Positions 43,154-52,398 of a stretch of 64,000 nucleotides of DNA are shown one piece after another. Both the position numbers and the translations under genes were made by a program. Source of the stretch: Streptomyces sp. NBC_00335 (GTDB taxonomy: Bacteria; Actinomycetota; Actinomycetes; Streptomycetales; Streptomycetaceae); the NCBI RefSeq assembly GCF_036127095.1, contig NZ_CP108006.1:3472001-3536000 (forward strand), read 5' to 3'. Under the pieces are notes generated by a model. That model saw only the letters and a program-made list of their open reading frames with translations, was not told the DNA's origin and made no database searches. How positions within the stretch are numbered: position 1 is the stretch's first letter; each line of letters opens with the position of its first letter.

Positions 43154-43282
43154 GGGGGCGGGGTGGGGTGTCGGCCTGGACGTAGAGCGTGATTTGTGGC
43201 GCAGGTACAGGCCGCGCCCTGTCGGAGTTCAGGAGAGGGCGCCTAAATCATGCAGTCCAGGCCGACACCCCACCCCGCCCCC
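43154..43282 (+). repeat. Hairpin element copy C (129 bp, plus orientation)
   Basis: Perfect 28-bp arms at 43154-43181 and 43255-43282; inner TAGAGCGTGATTTGTGGCGC and GCGCCTAAATCATGCA; a variable centre. Same length and arms as copy B. The tail to 43391 (GGCGTTTGAGG at 43338) matches copy A. Confidence 0.88.
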
Positions 43283-43478
43283 GGCACCGACCCACCCGAC
43301 GCAGCCAGCCCGCACCCAGACCACCCCCAGCCCCGCCGGCGTTTGAGGCGCAGGGGTCCGGGGACTGGTCCCCGGCAACGGCGCCGCACCAGACGACCCC
43401 CGTTCGGAGCCCCGCCACGTGCAGCCCCGCCGCCACGCCGGGATGGTGGACGAAAGTCCCCGAACGGCAGGAGTCCCC

Positions 43479-44075
43479 ATGCCTCTCCGCCCCCGCAAGG
43501 CCTTCCTGACCTGCGCGGCCGCCATATCCCTCGGGCTGGCCGCCACCGCCACCGCCCCCGCCCACGGAGTCGACGGCCCCGCGCCCGACCCGAAGAACGC
43601 GAAGGCGATGCGCGACATGGCGACGGCGATCCGGGTATCGGCCAAGTACGCGGACGAGCAGCAGGCCCTGAAGGACGGGTACGTGCCGCACGGCACGGAG
43701 TGCATGACCAACCCGTTCGGGGTCGGCTCCATGGGCTACCACTACGTCAAGGAGGCCTACTGGGGTTCGACGGATCCCGGCAAGCCGGCGGCCCTGCTCT
43801 ACAGCACCGAGAAGGACGAGCACGGCCGCCGCAAGCTGGAGGCCGTGGAGTGGATGTCCGTCGACCGGGACCAGGACTTCAAGACCACCGACGACCGCCC
43901 GAGCATGTTCGGGCTGCCCTTCGACGGACCCATGCCGGGCCACTGGGCGGGGATGCCCAAGCACTACGACCTCCACTTGTGGGCGTACCGCGACAACCCG
44001 GCCGGCCGCTTCCACAACTGGAACCCGGCCCTGACCTGCCCCAAAACCACCACCCCCGCACCCCACCCCCACTGA
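43479..44075 (+). CDS. Secreted protein of unknown function
   Basis: A 198-aa protein with a clear signal peptide (PRKAFLTCAAAISLGLAATATAPAHG, cut near AHG). Mature features: ALKDGYVPHGTECM, GVGSMGYHYVKEAYW, LEAVEWMSV, MFGLPFDGPMPGHWAGMPKHYDLHLWAYRDNPAGRF, WNPALTC. The invariant-looking His residues (MGYHYV, PGHW, KHYDLHLW) and two Cys suggest a metal or haem site. Recognised as a widespread exported family without known role. It is followed by the nuo terminator. Confidence 0.8.
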   Translation: MPLRPRKAFLTCAAAISLGLAATATAPAHGVDGPAPDPKNAKAMRDMATAIRVSAKYADEQQALKDGYVPHGTECMTNPFGVGSMGYHYVKEAYWGSTDPGKPAALLYSTEKDEHGRRKLEAVEWMSVDRDQDFKTTDDRPSMFGLPFDGPMPGHWAGMPKHYDLHLWAYRDNPAGRFHNWNPALTCPKTTTPAPHPH

Positions 44076-44105
44076 CCCCCGGGGCAATCCGCACGGCAAA
44101 GGAAA

Positions 44106-44137
44106 GGGCCCGGCCCCCACAAGGGGAAGCCGGGCCC
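44106..44137. terminator. Terminator at the end of the nuo operon
   Basis: GGGCCCGGC and GCCGGGCCC with inner CCCC/GGGG pairing, between the convergent secreted-protein gene and nuoN. Confidence 0.85.
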
Positions 44138-44155
44138 AGGCCGTACTCCGTACGG

Positions 44156-45814
44156 TCAGCGCACGAACGTGCTCGCGCTCCCCGCCAGATCCAAGAAGTA
44201 CTGCGGAGCCACACCCAGCACCACCGTGACCGCGACACCCACCGCGATCGTCGTCATCGTCAGCGGGGACGGCACGGCGACCGTCGGGCCGTCCGCCTTC
44301 GGCTCGCTGAAGAACATCAGGACGATCACCCGGATGTAGAAGAACGCGGCGATCGCGGACGAGATGACACCGACCACGACCAGCGCTCCCGCGCCCCCCT
44401 CCGCCGCCGCCTTGAACACGGCGAACTTGCCGGAGAAGCCGGAGGTCAGCGGGATGCCCGCGAAGGCGAGCAGGAAGACCGCGAAGACCGCCGCGGTCAG
44501 CGGCGAACGACGTCCCAGCCCCGCCCACTTGGACAGGTGCGTGGCCTCGCCCCCCGCGTCGCGCACCAGCGTGACCACCGCGAAGGCGCCGATCGTCACG
44601 AAGGAGTACGCGCCCAGGTAGAAGAGGACGGACTGGATGCCCTCCGCCGAGGTGGCGATCACACCGGCCAGGATGAAGCCGGCGTGCGCGATCGAGGAGT
44701 AGGCGAGGAGCCGCTTGACGTCGGTCTGGGTGACGGCGATGACCGCTCCCGCCAGCATCGTGACGATCGCGACGCCCCACATGACCGGCCGCCAGTCCCA
44801 CCGCAGGCCGGGCAGCACCACGTACAGCAGGCGCAGGAGCGCGCCGAACGCCGCCACCTTCGTCGCCGCCGCCATGAAGCCGGTGACCGGGGTGGGGGCG
44901 CCCTGGTAGACGTCCGGGGTCCACATGTGGAAGGGGACCGCGCCGACCTTGAAGAGCAGGCCCATCAGGATCAGCGCGCCGCCGATCAGCAGCAGCGCGT
45001 CGTTGCCCATCGTGTCGGCGAGCGCCGGGTCGATGTTCGCCACGGTGCCGTCGACGACCTCCGCGATCGTCGCGTACGAGACCGAGCCCGCGTAGCCGTA
45101 CACGAGCGCGATGCCGAAGAGGAGGAAGGCGGAGGAGAAGGCGCCGAGCAGGAAGTACTTGACGGCCGCCTCCTGCGACATCAGCCGCTGGCGGCGGGCG
45201 AGGGCGCAGAGCAGGTACAGCGGGAGGGAGAAGACCTCCAGGGCCACGAAGAGCGTCAGCAGGTCGTTGGCCGCGGGGAAGATCAGCATCCCGGCGACCG
45301 CGAACAGCGCGAGCGGGAAGACCTCGGTGGTGGCGAAGCCCGCCTTGACGGCTTCCTTCTCGCTCTCGCTGCCCGGTACGGACGCCGCCTGTGCGGCGAA
45401 GGAGTCCACCCGGTTGCCGTGGGCGGCCGGGTCCAGACGCCGCTCGGCGAAGGTGAAGATCGCCACGATCGAGGCCAGGATGATGGTGCCCTGCAGGAAG
45501 AGCGCCGGGCCGTCGACGGCGATGGCGCCCATGGCCGCGATGTGCGCCTTGGTGCTGCCGTACCCGCCGGCGGCGAGTCCGACGACCGCCGCGAAGGCCG
45601 AGGCCAGCGCGGCGACGGCGAGGAACACCTGCGTGTAGTAACGGGCCTTGCGCGGGACGAAGGCCTCTACGAGGACTCCGATGATGGCCGCGCCCAGCAC
45701 GATGAGCGTGGGCGACAGCTGGGCGTACTCGATCTGCGGGGCCGGGATCTTGTCGATCGGCGCCGCGGCCGCCAGGTTCGGCAGCAGGCTCTGGGCAGCA
45801 GTCAGGGTGCTCAC
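44156..45814 (-). CDS. nuoN: NADH-quinone oxidoreductase subunit N
   Basis: A 552-aa antiporter-like membrane subunit of complex I, one of three proton-pumping modules, with about 14 membrane helices. It has a conserved Lys/Glu-containing core around LALFAVAGMLIFPAANDLLTLFVALEVFSLPLYLL and QTDVKRLLAYSSIAHAGFIL. GTG 45814 overlaps the nuoM stop by 4 bp. Actinobacterial NuoN carry the extended N-terminus seen here. Last gene of the operon. Confidence 0.95.
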   Translation of the reverse strand: MSTLTAAQSLLPNLAAAAPIDKIPAPQIEYAQLSPTLIVLGAAIIGVLVEAFVPRKARYYTQVFLAVAALASAFAAVVGLAAGGYGSTKAHIAAMGAIAVDGPALFLQGTIILASIVAIFTFAERRLDPAAHGNRVDSFAAQAASVPGSESEKEAVKAGFATTEVFPLALFAVAGMLIFPAANDLLTLFVALEVFSLPLYLLCALARRQRLMSQEAAVKYFLLGAFSSAFLLFGIALVYGYAGSVSYATIAEVVDGTVANIDPALADTMGNDALLLIGGALILMGLLFKVGAVPFHMWTPDVYQGAPTPVTGFMAAATKVAAFGALLRLLYVVLPGLRWDWRPVMWGVAIVTMLAGAVIAVTQTDVKRLLAYSSIAHAGFILAGVIATSAEGIQSVLFYLGAYSFVTIGAFAVVTLVRDAGGEATHLSKWAGLGRRSPLTAAVFAVFLLAFAGIPLTSGFSGKFAVFKAAAEGGAGALVVVGVISSAIAAFFYIRVIVLMFFSEPKADGPTVAVPSPLTMTTIAVGVAVTVVLGVAPQYFLDLAGSASTFVR

Positions 45815-47412
45815 TTGGCCGCCTCCCCATTCTCGGTGTGCTTCGCTTCGACGGCCACCTCGGGCTTCGGATCCGTCTGCTTGACGTCCGACATGGTGTG
45901 CTTCACCGCCGGGTTGACGATGTCGGTCAGGACCTTCGGGTAGACGCCCAGTCCGATCAGCAGCGCGATCAGCGGGGCGACCACCAGGACCTCCCGCAGG
46001 CGCAGGTCCGGCATGGTGCGGACCTCCTCCTTGACCGGACCGGTCATGGTGCGCTGGTAGAGGACCAGCGTGTAGAGCGCCGCCAGCACGATGCCGAAGG
46101 TGGCGATGATGCCGACGACCGGGTACCGGGCGAACGTGCCGACCAGGACCAGGAACTCGCTGACGAACGGGGCGAGGCCGGGGAGCGACAGGGTCGCGAG
46201 GCCACCGATGAGGAAGGTGCCGGCCAGGACCGGGGCCACCTTCTGCACGCCGCCGTAGTCGGCGATGAGCCGGGAGCCGCGCCGCGAGATCAGGAAGCCG
46301 GCGACCAGCATGAGCGCCGCCGTCGAGAGCCCGTGGTTCACCATGTAGAGCGTCGCGCCCGACTGGCCCTGGGAGGTCATCGCGAAGATGCCCAGGATGA
46401 TGAAGCCGAAGTGCGAGATGGAGGCGTACGCCACCAGCCGCTTGATGTCCCGCTGCCCGCAGGCGACCAGCGCGCCGTAGACGATGCTGATCAGGGCGAG
46501 GACGAGGATCACCGGTGTGGCCCACTTGCTGGCCTCGGGGAAGAGCCCGAGGCAGAAGCGGAGCATCGCGAAGGTGCCGACCTTGTCGACGACTGCGGTG
46601 ATCAGGACGGCGACCGGGGCCGTGGCCTCGCCCATCGCGTTCGGCAGCCAGGTGTGCAGCGGCCAGAGCGGGGCCTTCACCGCGAAGGCGAAGAAGAAGC
46701 CGAGGAACAGCCAGCGCTCGGTGTTGGTCGCCATGTCGAGCGTGCCCGCGGCGCGGGCGGCGGCGATCTCCTGGAGCGAGAAGTTCCCGGCGACCACGTA
46801 CAGCCCGATGACGGCGGCCAGCATGATCAGGCCGCCGACCAGGTTGTAGAGGAGGAACTTGACCGCCGCGTACGAGCGCTGCGCGGCCGCGTTCTCATCG
46901 GACCCGGAGTGCGCCCGGTCACCGAAGCCGCCGATGAGGAAGTACATCGGGATGAGCATGGCTTCGAAGAAGATGTAGAAGAGGAAGACGTCGGTGGCCT
47001 CGAAGGAGATGATCACCATCGCCTCGACCAGCAGGATCAGGGCGAAGAAGCCCTGGGTCGGCCGCCAGCGGGAAGAGTGCGTCTCCAGCGGGTCGGCGTC
47101 GTGCCAGCCCGCCGCGATCACGAAGGGGATGAGCAGCGCGGTGAGTGCGATCAGCACCACCCCGATGCCGTCGACGCCCAGTTCGTAGCGGACGCCGAAG
47201 TCCGCGATCCAGGAACGCGATTCGGTGAGCTGGTAGCGGTCGCCACCGGGCTCGAAGCGGACCGCGACGAGCACGGCCAGGGCCAGGGTCGCCAGTGAGA
47301 AGAACAGGGCGAGCCATTTGGCGGCGGTCCGGCGGGCGGCCGGGACGGCCGCCGTCAGGATCGCACCGACCGCGGGGACCGCGGCCGTCACCGTCAGAAG
47401 CGGGAAACTCAT
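45811..47412 (-). CDS. nuoM: NADH-quinone oxidoreductase subunit M
   Basis: A 533-aa proton-pumping subunit: YELGVDGIGVVLIALTALLIPF, FYIFFEAMLIPMYFLIGG, PLWPLHTWLPNAMGEATAP (the conserved HTWLPxA motif) and ACGQRDIKRLVAYASISHFGFI. One base separates it from nuoL. Confidence 0.96.
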   Translation of the reverse strand: MSFPLLTVTAAVPAVGAILTAAVPAARRTAAKWLALFFSLATLALAVLVAVRFEPGGDRYQLTESRSWIADFGVRYELGVDGIGVVLIALTALLIPFVIAAGWHDADPLETHSSRWRPTQGFFALILLVEAMVIISFEATDVFLFYIFFEAMLIPMYFLIGGFGDRAHSGSDENAAAQRSYAAVKFLLYNLVGGLIMLAAVIGLYVVAGNFSLQEIAAARAAGTLDMATNTERWLFLGFFFAFAVKAPLWPLHTWLPNAMGEATAPVAVLITAVVDKVGTFAMLRFCLGLFPEASKWATPVILVLALISIVYGALVACGQRDIKRLVAYASISHFGFIILGIFAMTSQGQSGATLYMVNHGLSTAALMLVAGFLISRRGSRLIADYGGVQKVAPVLAGTFLIGGLATLSLPGLAPFVSEFLVLVGTFARYPVVGIIATFGIVLAALYTLVLYQRTMTGPVKEEVRTMPDLRLREVLVVAPLIALLIGLGVYPKVLTDIVNPAVKHTMSDVKQTDPKPEVAVEAKHTENGEAAK

Positions 47413-47413
47413 C

Positions 47414-49309
47414 TCACACCGCCCTCATCAGCAGGGTCGCGGCGATCAGGATCGCCGTGCCTCCGAACATCGAGACCGCGTAGCTGCGGGCGTAGCCGTT
47501 CTGCAGCTTGCGCAGCCGGCCCGACAGCCCGCCGACTCCGGCGGCCGTCCCGTTGACCACGCCGTCGACCAGGCTGTGGTCGACGTAGACGAGGGAGCGG
47601 GTCAGGTGCTCCCCGCCGCGGACCAGGACCACGTGGTTGAAGTCGTCCTGGTAGAGGTCCCGTCGGGCCGCCCGGGTGAGGAGCGAGCCGCGCGGGGCGA
47701 CGACCGGGACGGGCTTCCTGCCGTACATCACCCAGGCGATGGCGACGCCGATGACGAGGACCACCATGGTGGCCAGCGTCACCGTCAGCGCGCTGATCGG
47801 CGGGTGTCCGTGCTGGTGTCCGGTGACGGGCTCCAGCCAGTGCAGGAAGCGGTCGCCGATCCCGAAGAAGCCGCCCGCGAAGACCGAGCCGAAGGCCAGG
47901 ATGATCATCGGGATGGTCATGGACTTCGGGGACTCGTGCGGGTGCGGCGCGTGGCCTTCCGCGTTCGGCTGCCAGCGCTTCTCGCCGAAGAAGGTGAGGA
48001 GCATGACGCGGGTCATGTAGAAGGCGGTGATCGCCGCGCCCAGCAGGGTCACCCCGCCGAGGATCCAGCCCTGGGTGCCGCCCTTCGCGAAGGCGGCCTC
48101 GATGATCATGTCCTTCGAGAAGAAGCCCGACAGGCCCGGGAAGCCGATGATGGCGAGGTACCCCAGCCCGAAGGTCACGAAAGTCACCGGCATGTACTTG
48201 CGCAGGCCGCCGTACTTGCGCATGTCGACCTCGTCGTTCATCCCGTGCATCACGGAACCGGCGCCGAGGAAGAGGCCCGCCTTGAAGAACCCGTGCGTGA
48301 CCAGGTGCATGATCGCGAACACGTACCCGATGGGGCCGAGGCCGGCCGCCAGGATCATGTAGCCGATCTGCGACATCGTCGAGCCGGCGAGGGCCTTCTT
48401 GATGTCGTCCTTGGCGCAACCGACGATCGCACCGAAGAGGAGCGTGACGGCGCCGACCACGACCACCGCGGTCTGCGCGTCCGGGGCCCCGTTGAAGATG
48501 GCGCCCGAGCGGACGATCAAGTACACGCCCGCCGTCACCATCGTCGCCGCGTGGATGAGGGCCGAGACCGGGGTCGGGCCCTCCATCGCGTCGCCGAGCC
48601 AGGACTGCAGCGGCACCTGGGCCGACTTGCCGCACGCGGCGAGCAGCAGCATCAGGGCGATCGCCGTCAGCTTGCCCTCGCCGGCCTCGGACACCGATCC
48701 GAGGACCGGGCCGAAGGCGAAGGTTCCGAAGGTGGTGAACATCAGCATGATGGCGATCGAAAGGCCCATGTCGCCGACCCGGTTGACCAGGAAGGCCTTC
48801 TTCGCGGCGGTGGCCGCGCTGGGCTTGTGCTGCCAGAAGCCGATGAGGAGGTACGAGGCGAGGCCCACGCCCTCCCAGCCGACGTACAGCAGGAGGTAGT
48901 TGTCGGCGATGACCAGGAGCAGCATCGCGGCGACGAAGAGGTTGAGGTAGCCGAAGAAGCGGCGGCGGCGCTCGTCGTGCTCCATGTACCCGATGGAGTA
49001 CACGTGGATGAGCGTGCCCACCCCGGAGATCAGCAGGACGAAGGTCATCGACAGCTGGTCGAGCTGGAAGCCGATGTCGGCCTGGAAGCCCTCCACCGGG
49101 ATCCAGCTGAACAGCCGCTGGTGGAAGGTCCGGTCCTCGGCTCCCTTGCCGAGCATGTCGGCGAAGAGGGTGAGGCCGATGCCGAAGGAGACGGCGGCGA
49201 GCAGCGTGCCGATCCAGTGGCCGGTCTTGTCGAGACGGCGGCCGCCGCAGAGCAGCACCACCGCTCCGAGCAGGGGCGCTGCTACCAGCAGCGCGATCAT
49301 GTTCTCCAC
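47414..49309 (-). CDS. nuoL: NADH-quinone oxidoreductase subunit L
   Basis: The 631-aa pumping subunit with the long lateral helix. Motifs: [77 protein letters not shown] and [22 protein letters not shown]. The C-terminal section ([22 protein letters not shown]) matches actinobacterial NuoL. Nine bases from nuoK. Confidence 0.96.
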   Translation of the reverse strand: MENMIALLVAAPLLGAVVLLCGGRRLDKTGHWIGTLLAAVSFGIGLTLFADMLGKGAEDRTFHQRLFSWIPVEGFQADIGFQLDQLSMTFVLLISGVGTLIHVYSIGYMEHDERRRRFFGYLNLFVAAMLLLVIADNYLLLYVGWEGVGLASYLLIGFWQHKPSAATAAKKAFLVNRVGDMGLSIAIMLMFTTFGTFAFGPVLGSVSEAGEGKLTAIALMLLLAACGKSAQVPLQSWLGDAMEGPTPVSALIHAATMVTAGVYLIVRSGAIFNGAPDAQTAVVVVGAVTLLFGAIVGCAKDDIKKALAGSTMSQIGYMILAAGLGPIGYVFAIMHLVTHGFFKAGLFLGAGSVMHGMNDEVDMRKYGGLRKYMPVTFVTFGLGYLAIIGFPGLSGFFSKDMIIEAAFAKGGTQGWILGGVTLLGAAITAFYMTRVMLLTFFGEKRWQPNAEGHAPHPHESPKSMTIPMIILAFGSVFAGGFFGIGDRFLHWLEPVTGHQHGHPPISALTVTLATMVVLVIGVAIAWVMYGRKPVPVVAPRGSLLTRAARRDLYQDDFNHVVLVRGGEHLTRSLVYVDHSLVDGVVNGTAAGVGGLSGRLRKLQNGYARSYAVSMFGGTAILIAATLLMRAV

Positions 49310-49318
49310 AGCGACCCC

Positions 49319-49618
49319 TTACAGCTTCATCAGGCTGGCGTCGTCGACCGAGGCCGAGTGGCGGGTACGGAACAGCGACACGATGATCGCGAGGCCCACC
49401 ACGACCTCGGCGGCGGCGACGACCATCGTGAAGAACGCGATGATCTGGCCGTCGAGGTTGCCGTGCATCCGGGAGAAGGTGACGAAGGCGAGGTTGCAGG
49501 CGTTGAGCATGAGCTCGACGCACATGAACAGCACGATCGCGTTCTTCCGGATCAGGACGCCCGCCGCACCGATGGTGAACAGCAGCGCGGACAGGTACAG
49601 GTAGTTGACCGGGTTCAC
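49319..49618 (-). CDS. nuoK: NADH-quinone oxidoreductase subunit K
   Basis: The 99-aa three-helix subunit with membrane Glu residues of the proton path ([16 protein letters not shown]). Start overlaps the nuoJ stop by 4 bp. Length typical. Confidence 0.97.
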   Translation of the reverse strand: MNPVNYLYLSALLFTIGAAGVLIRKNAIVLFMCVELMLNACNLAFVTFSRMHGNLDGQIIAFFTMVVAAAEVVVGLAIIVSLFRTRHSASVDDASLMKL

Positions 49619-50424
49619 TTCGAGGCCTCCTCACGGCCGAGCCGCTCGGACGACCGCTGCTCCAGGGCCTTCAGGTCGTCCAGGGCCTTGCCGGAGACGT
49701 CCCTGATCTGGCCGCGGGCGCGCAGCGTCTGGTTGACGGTGAGCTCGGAGGGGGTGCCGTCCGGCAGCAGGCCCGCGACGTCCACGGCGTTGTGCCGGGC
49801 GTAGACGCCGGGTGCGGGCAGCGGCGGGAGCTGTACGCCCTCGCGTACGCGGCGCTCGGCGAGCTCGCGCTGGGTGGCGGCCCGCTCGGTGCGCTCGCGG
49901 TGGGTGAGCACCATCGCGCCGATGGCCGCCGTGATCAGCAGGGCGCCGGTGATCTCGAAGGCGAACACGTACTTGGTGAAGATCAGCGTGGCCAGGCCCT
50001 CGACGTGCCCGCCGGAGTTGATCCGGCCGAGTCCGTTGAAGTGGGTGAGCTTGGCGTTGCCGATGCCCGCGATGAGCAGGATGCCGAAGCCGAGTCCGCA
50101 CAGGGCGGCCAGCCAGCGCTGCCCCTTGATGGTCTCGGTCAGCGAGTCCGCGGCGGTGACGCCGACGAGCATGACGACGAAGAGGAAGAGCATCATGATC
50201 GCGCCGGTGTAGACGACGACCTGGACGATGCCGAGGAAGTACGCCCCGTTGGCGAGGTAGAAGACCGCCAGGATGATCATCGTCCCGGCCAGGCTCAGCG
50301 CGCTGTGCACGGCCTTCTTCATCAGGATCGTGGCCAGCGCGCCGATGACGGCGACCGTGCCGAGGATCCAGAACTGGGCCGCCTCACCGGTGGAGGTGAG
50401 GGAGGCCGCGGCGATGGCGCTCAC
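49615..50424 (-). CDS. nuoJ: NADH-quinone oxidoreductase subunit J
   Basis: The 269-aa subunit has five membrane helices ([27 protein letters not shown] is the signature). A C-terminal ~90-residue soluble extension follows ([20 protein letters not shown]...), usual in actinobacteria and absent in E. coli. GTG start overlaps nuoI by 4 bp. Confidence 0.95.
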   Translation of the reverse strand: MSAIAAASLTSTGEAAQFWILGTVAVIGALATILMKKAVHSALSLAGTMIILAVFYLANGAYFLGIVQVVVYTGAIMMLFLFVVMLVGVTAADSLTETIKGQRWLAALCGLGFGILLIAGIGNAKLTHFNGLGRINSGGHVEGLATLIFTKYVFAFEITGALLITAAIGAMVLTHRERTERAATQRELAERRVREGVQLPPLPAPGVYARHNAVDVAGLLPDGTPSELTVNQTLRARGQIRDVSGKALDDLKALEQRSSERLGREEASK

Positions 50425-51035
50425 GCCCCCACCCCCTCGGAAGCGTCTTCGGGAGCGGTCTCGCCCTTGGAGACGGCCACCTGGCGGACCGTGCCGGGAG
50501 CCGCCCCGGTCACCAGCCCGCGGTAGTAGTCCGTGTCGTCGGTGCCGGGGAAGATCGAGTGCGGTGCCTCGACCATGCCCTCGGTGAGCCCGGAGAGCAG
50601 CTGCTCCTTGGTGTAGATGAGCGCTTCGCGGCTGGAGTCGGCCAGTTCGAACTCGTTCGTCATGGTCAGCGCCCTGGTCGGGCACGCCTCGACGCACAGC
50701 CCGCACAGGATGCAGCGGGCGTAGTTGATCTGGTAGACCCGGCCGTACCGCTCACCCGGGGAGTAGCGCTCCTCCTCGGTGTTGTCCGCGCCCTCGACGT
50801 AGATCGCGTCGGCGGGACAGGCCCAGGCACACAGTTCGCACCCGATGCACTTCTCCAGACCGTCCGGGTGGCGGTTGAGCTGGTGCCGCCCGTGGAAGCG
50901 GGGTGCGGTGGTCTTTTCCTGCTCCGGGTACTGCTCGGTGAGGCGCTTCTTGAACATGGCCTTGAAGGTCACGCCGAAGCCGGCCACCGGGTTCTGCCAC
51001 TTCTCGCCCTGCTCGGCGTCAGACTTGTCAGACAT
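50421..51035 (-). CDS. nuoI: NADH-quinone oxidoreductase subunit I
   Basis: The 204-aa ferredoxin-type subunit with two [4Fe-4S] motifs: [12 protein letters not shown] and [12 protein letters not shown], carrying electrons to NuoB. ATG 51035 ([13 protein letters not shown]) is selected: GGAGGG precedes it and the start overlaps nuoH by 8 bp. C-terminal ~40 residues are an actinobacterial extension. Confidence 0.95.
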   Translation of the reverse strand: MSDKSDAEQGEKWQNPVAGFGVTFKAMFKKRLTEQYPEQEKTTAPRFHGRHQLNRHPDGLEKCIGCELCAWACPADAIYVEGADNTEEERYSPGERYGRVYQINYARCILCGLCVEACPTRALTMTNEFELADSSREALIYTKEQLLSGLTEGMVEAPHSIFPGTDDTDYYRGLVTGAAPGTVRQVAVSKGETAPEDASEGVGA

Positions 51036-52398
51036 TCTCAGCACCCTCCTCTCGGTCACTGTCAGTATTCGCCGCGCCACTGACAATGAGCTCCCGCTCA
51101 CTGCGGGGCCGCCTGCGCGGTACGGGTGCCAGGTGCTGGCCGGGCTTGGGCGGTACGGGGAATCCGCCCGCCAGGGGGTCGAAGGGTTCGGCGGCGGCCG
51201 CCAGTTCGGCGTCCGCGAGAGCCGTCTTCTCCTTCTTGTCGCGGAACAGGTCCGCGACGAAGGACAGCAGCAGGAGCGCGATGACCCCGCCGCCGACGTA
51301 GAGCACGATCTCCTGGAAGTCGTAGTTCTCGTTGCGCAGCGCCCGGACGGTGGCGACCAGCATCAGCCACACCACGGAGACCGGGATGAGCACCTTCCAG
51401 CCGAGCTTCATCAGCTGGTCGTAGCGCACGCGCGGGAGCGTGCCGCGGAGCCAGATGAAGAAGAACAGCAGCAGCTGGACCTTGAGGACGAACCAGAGCA
51501 TCGGCCACCAGCCGTGGTTCGCGCCCTCCCAGTACGTGGAGATCGGCGCCGGGGCCCGCCAGCCGCCCAGGAAGAGGGTGACGGAGACCGCGGAGACGGT
51601 GACCATGTTGACGTACTCGGCGAGCATGAACAGCGCGAACTTGATCGAGGAGTACTCGGTGTTGAAGCCGCCGACCAGGTCGCCCTCGGACTCCGGCATG
51701 TCGAAGGGGGCGCGGTTCGTCTCGCCGACCATCGTGATGACGTAGATGATGAAGGAGACCGGCAGCAGGATGATGTACCAGCGGTCCGCCTGGGCTTCGA
51801 CGATCGCCGAGGTCGACATCGACCCGGAGTAGAGGAAGACCGAGGCGAAGGCCGCGCCCATCGCGATCTCGTACGAGATCATCTGCGCGCAGGAGCGCAG
51901 GCCGCCGAGGAGCGGGTACGTGGAGCCGGAGGACCAGCCGGCCAGCACGATGCCGTAGATGCCGACCGAGGCCACCGCGAGGATGTAGAGCATCGCGATG
52001 GGCAGGTCGGTCAGCTGCATCGTGGTGCGCTGGCCGAAGATGGAGACCTCGTTGCCCGAGGGACCGAAGGGGATCACCGCGATGGCCATGAAGGCCGGGA
52101 TCGCCGCGATGATCGGGGCCAGGACGTAGACGACCTTGTCGGCCCGCTTGACGATCAGGTCTTCCTTGAGCATCAGCTTCACGCCGTCGGCGAGCGACTG
52201 GAGCATGCCCCAGGGCCCGTGCCGGTTGGGGCCGATGCGCAGCTGCATCCAGGCGACGACCTTGCGCTCCCACACGATGGAGAAGAGCACGGTCACCATC
52301 AGGAAGGCGAAGCAGAACACCGCCTTGACGACGACGAGCCACCAGACGTCCCTGCCGAACAGGGAGAGGTCTTCGGCGGCGATCTGAACGGTGTTCAC
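51028..52398 (-). CDS. nuoH: NADH-quinone oxidoreductase subunit H
   Basis: The 456-aa quinone-site membrane subunit. [27 protein letters not shown] is the signature near the N-terminus; later [29 protein letters not shown] (quinone-cavity loop) and [21 protein letters not shown] long hydrophilic C-terminal tail (from ~residue 390, [17 protein letters not shown]) is specific to actinobacteria. GTG 52398 overlaps nuoG. Confidence 0.96.
   Translation of the reverse strand: MNTVQIAAEDLSLFGRDVWWLVVVKAVFCFAFLMVTVLFSIVWERKVVAWMQLRIGPNRHGPWGMLQSLADGVKLMLKEDLIVKRADKVVYVLAPIIAAIPAFMAIAVIPFGPSGNEVSIFGQRTTMQLTDLPIAMLYILAVASVGIYGIVLAGWSSGSTYPLLGGLRSCAQMISYEIAMGAAFASVFLYSGSMSTSAIVEAQADRWYIILLPVSFIIYVITMVGETNRAPFDMPESEGDLVGGFNTEYSSIKFALFMLAEYVNMVTVSAVSVTLFLGGWRAPAPISTYWEGANHGWWPMLWFVLKVQLLLFFFIWLRGTLPRVRYDQLMKLGWKVLIPVSVVWLMLVATVRALRNENYDFQEIVLYVGGGVIALLLLSFVADLFRDKKEKTALADAELAAAAEPFDPLAGGFPVPPKPGQHLAPVPRRRPRSERELIVSGAANTDSDREEGAENV

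Noticed and set aside
45838..47298. Long plus-strand open frames opposite the nuo genes (also at 47318-49804 and 52659-55199)
   Set aside because: They mirror well-conserved complex I genes, have no domain and no ribosome site; treated as GC-driven shadows.
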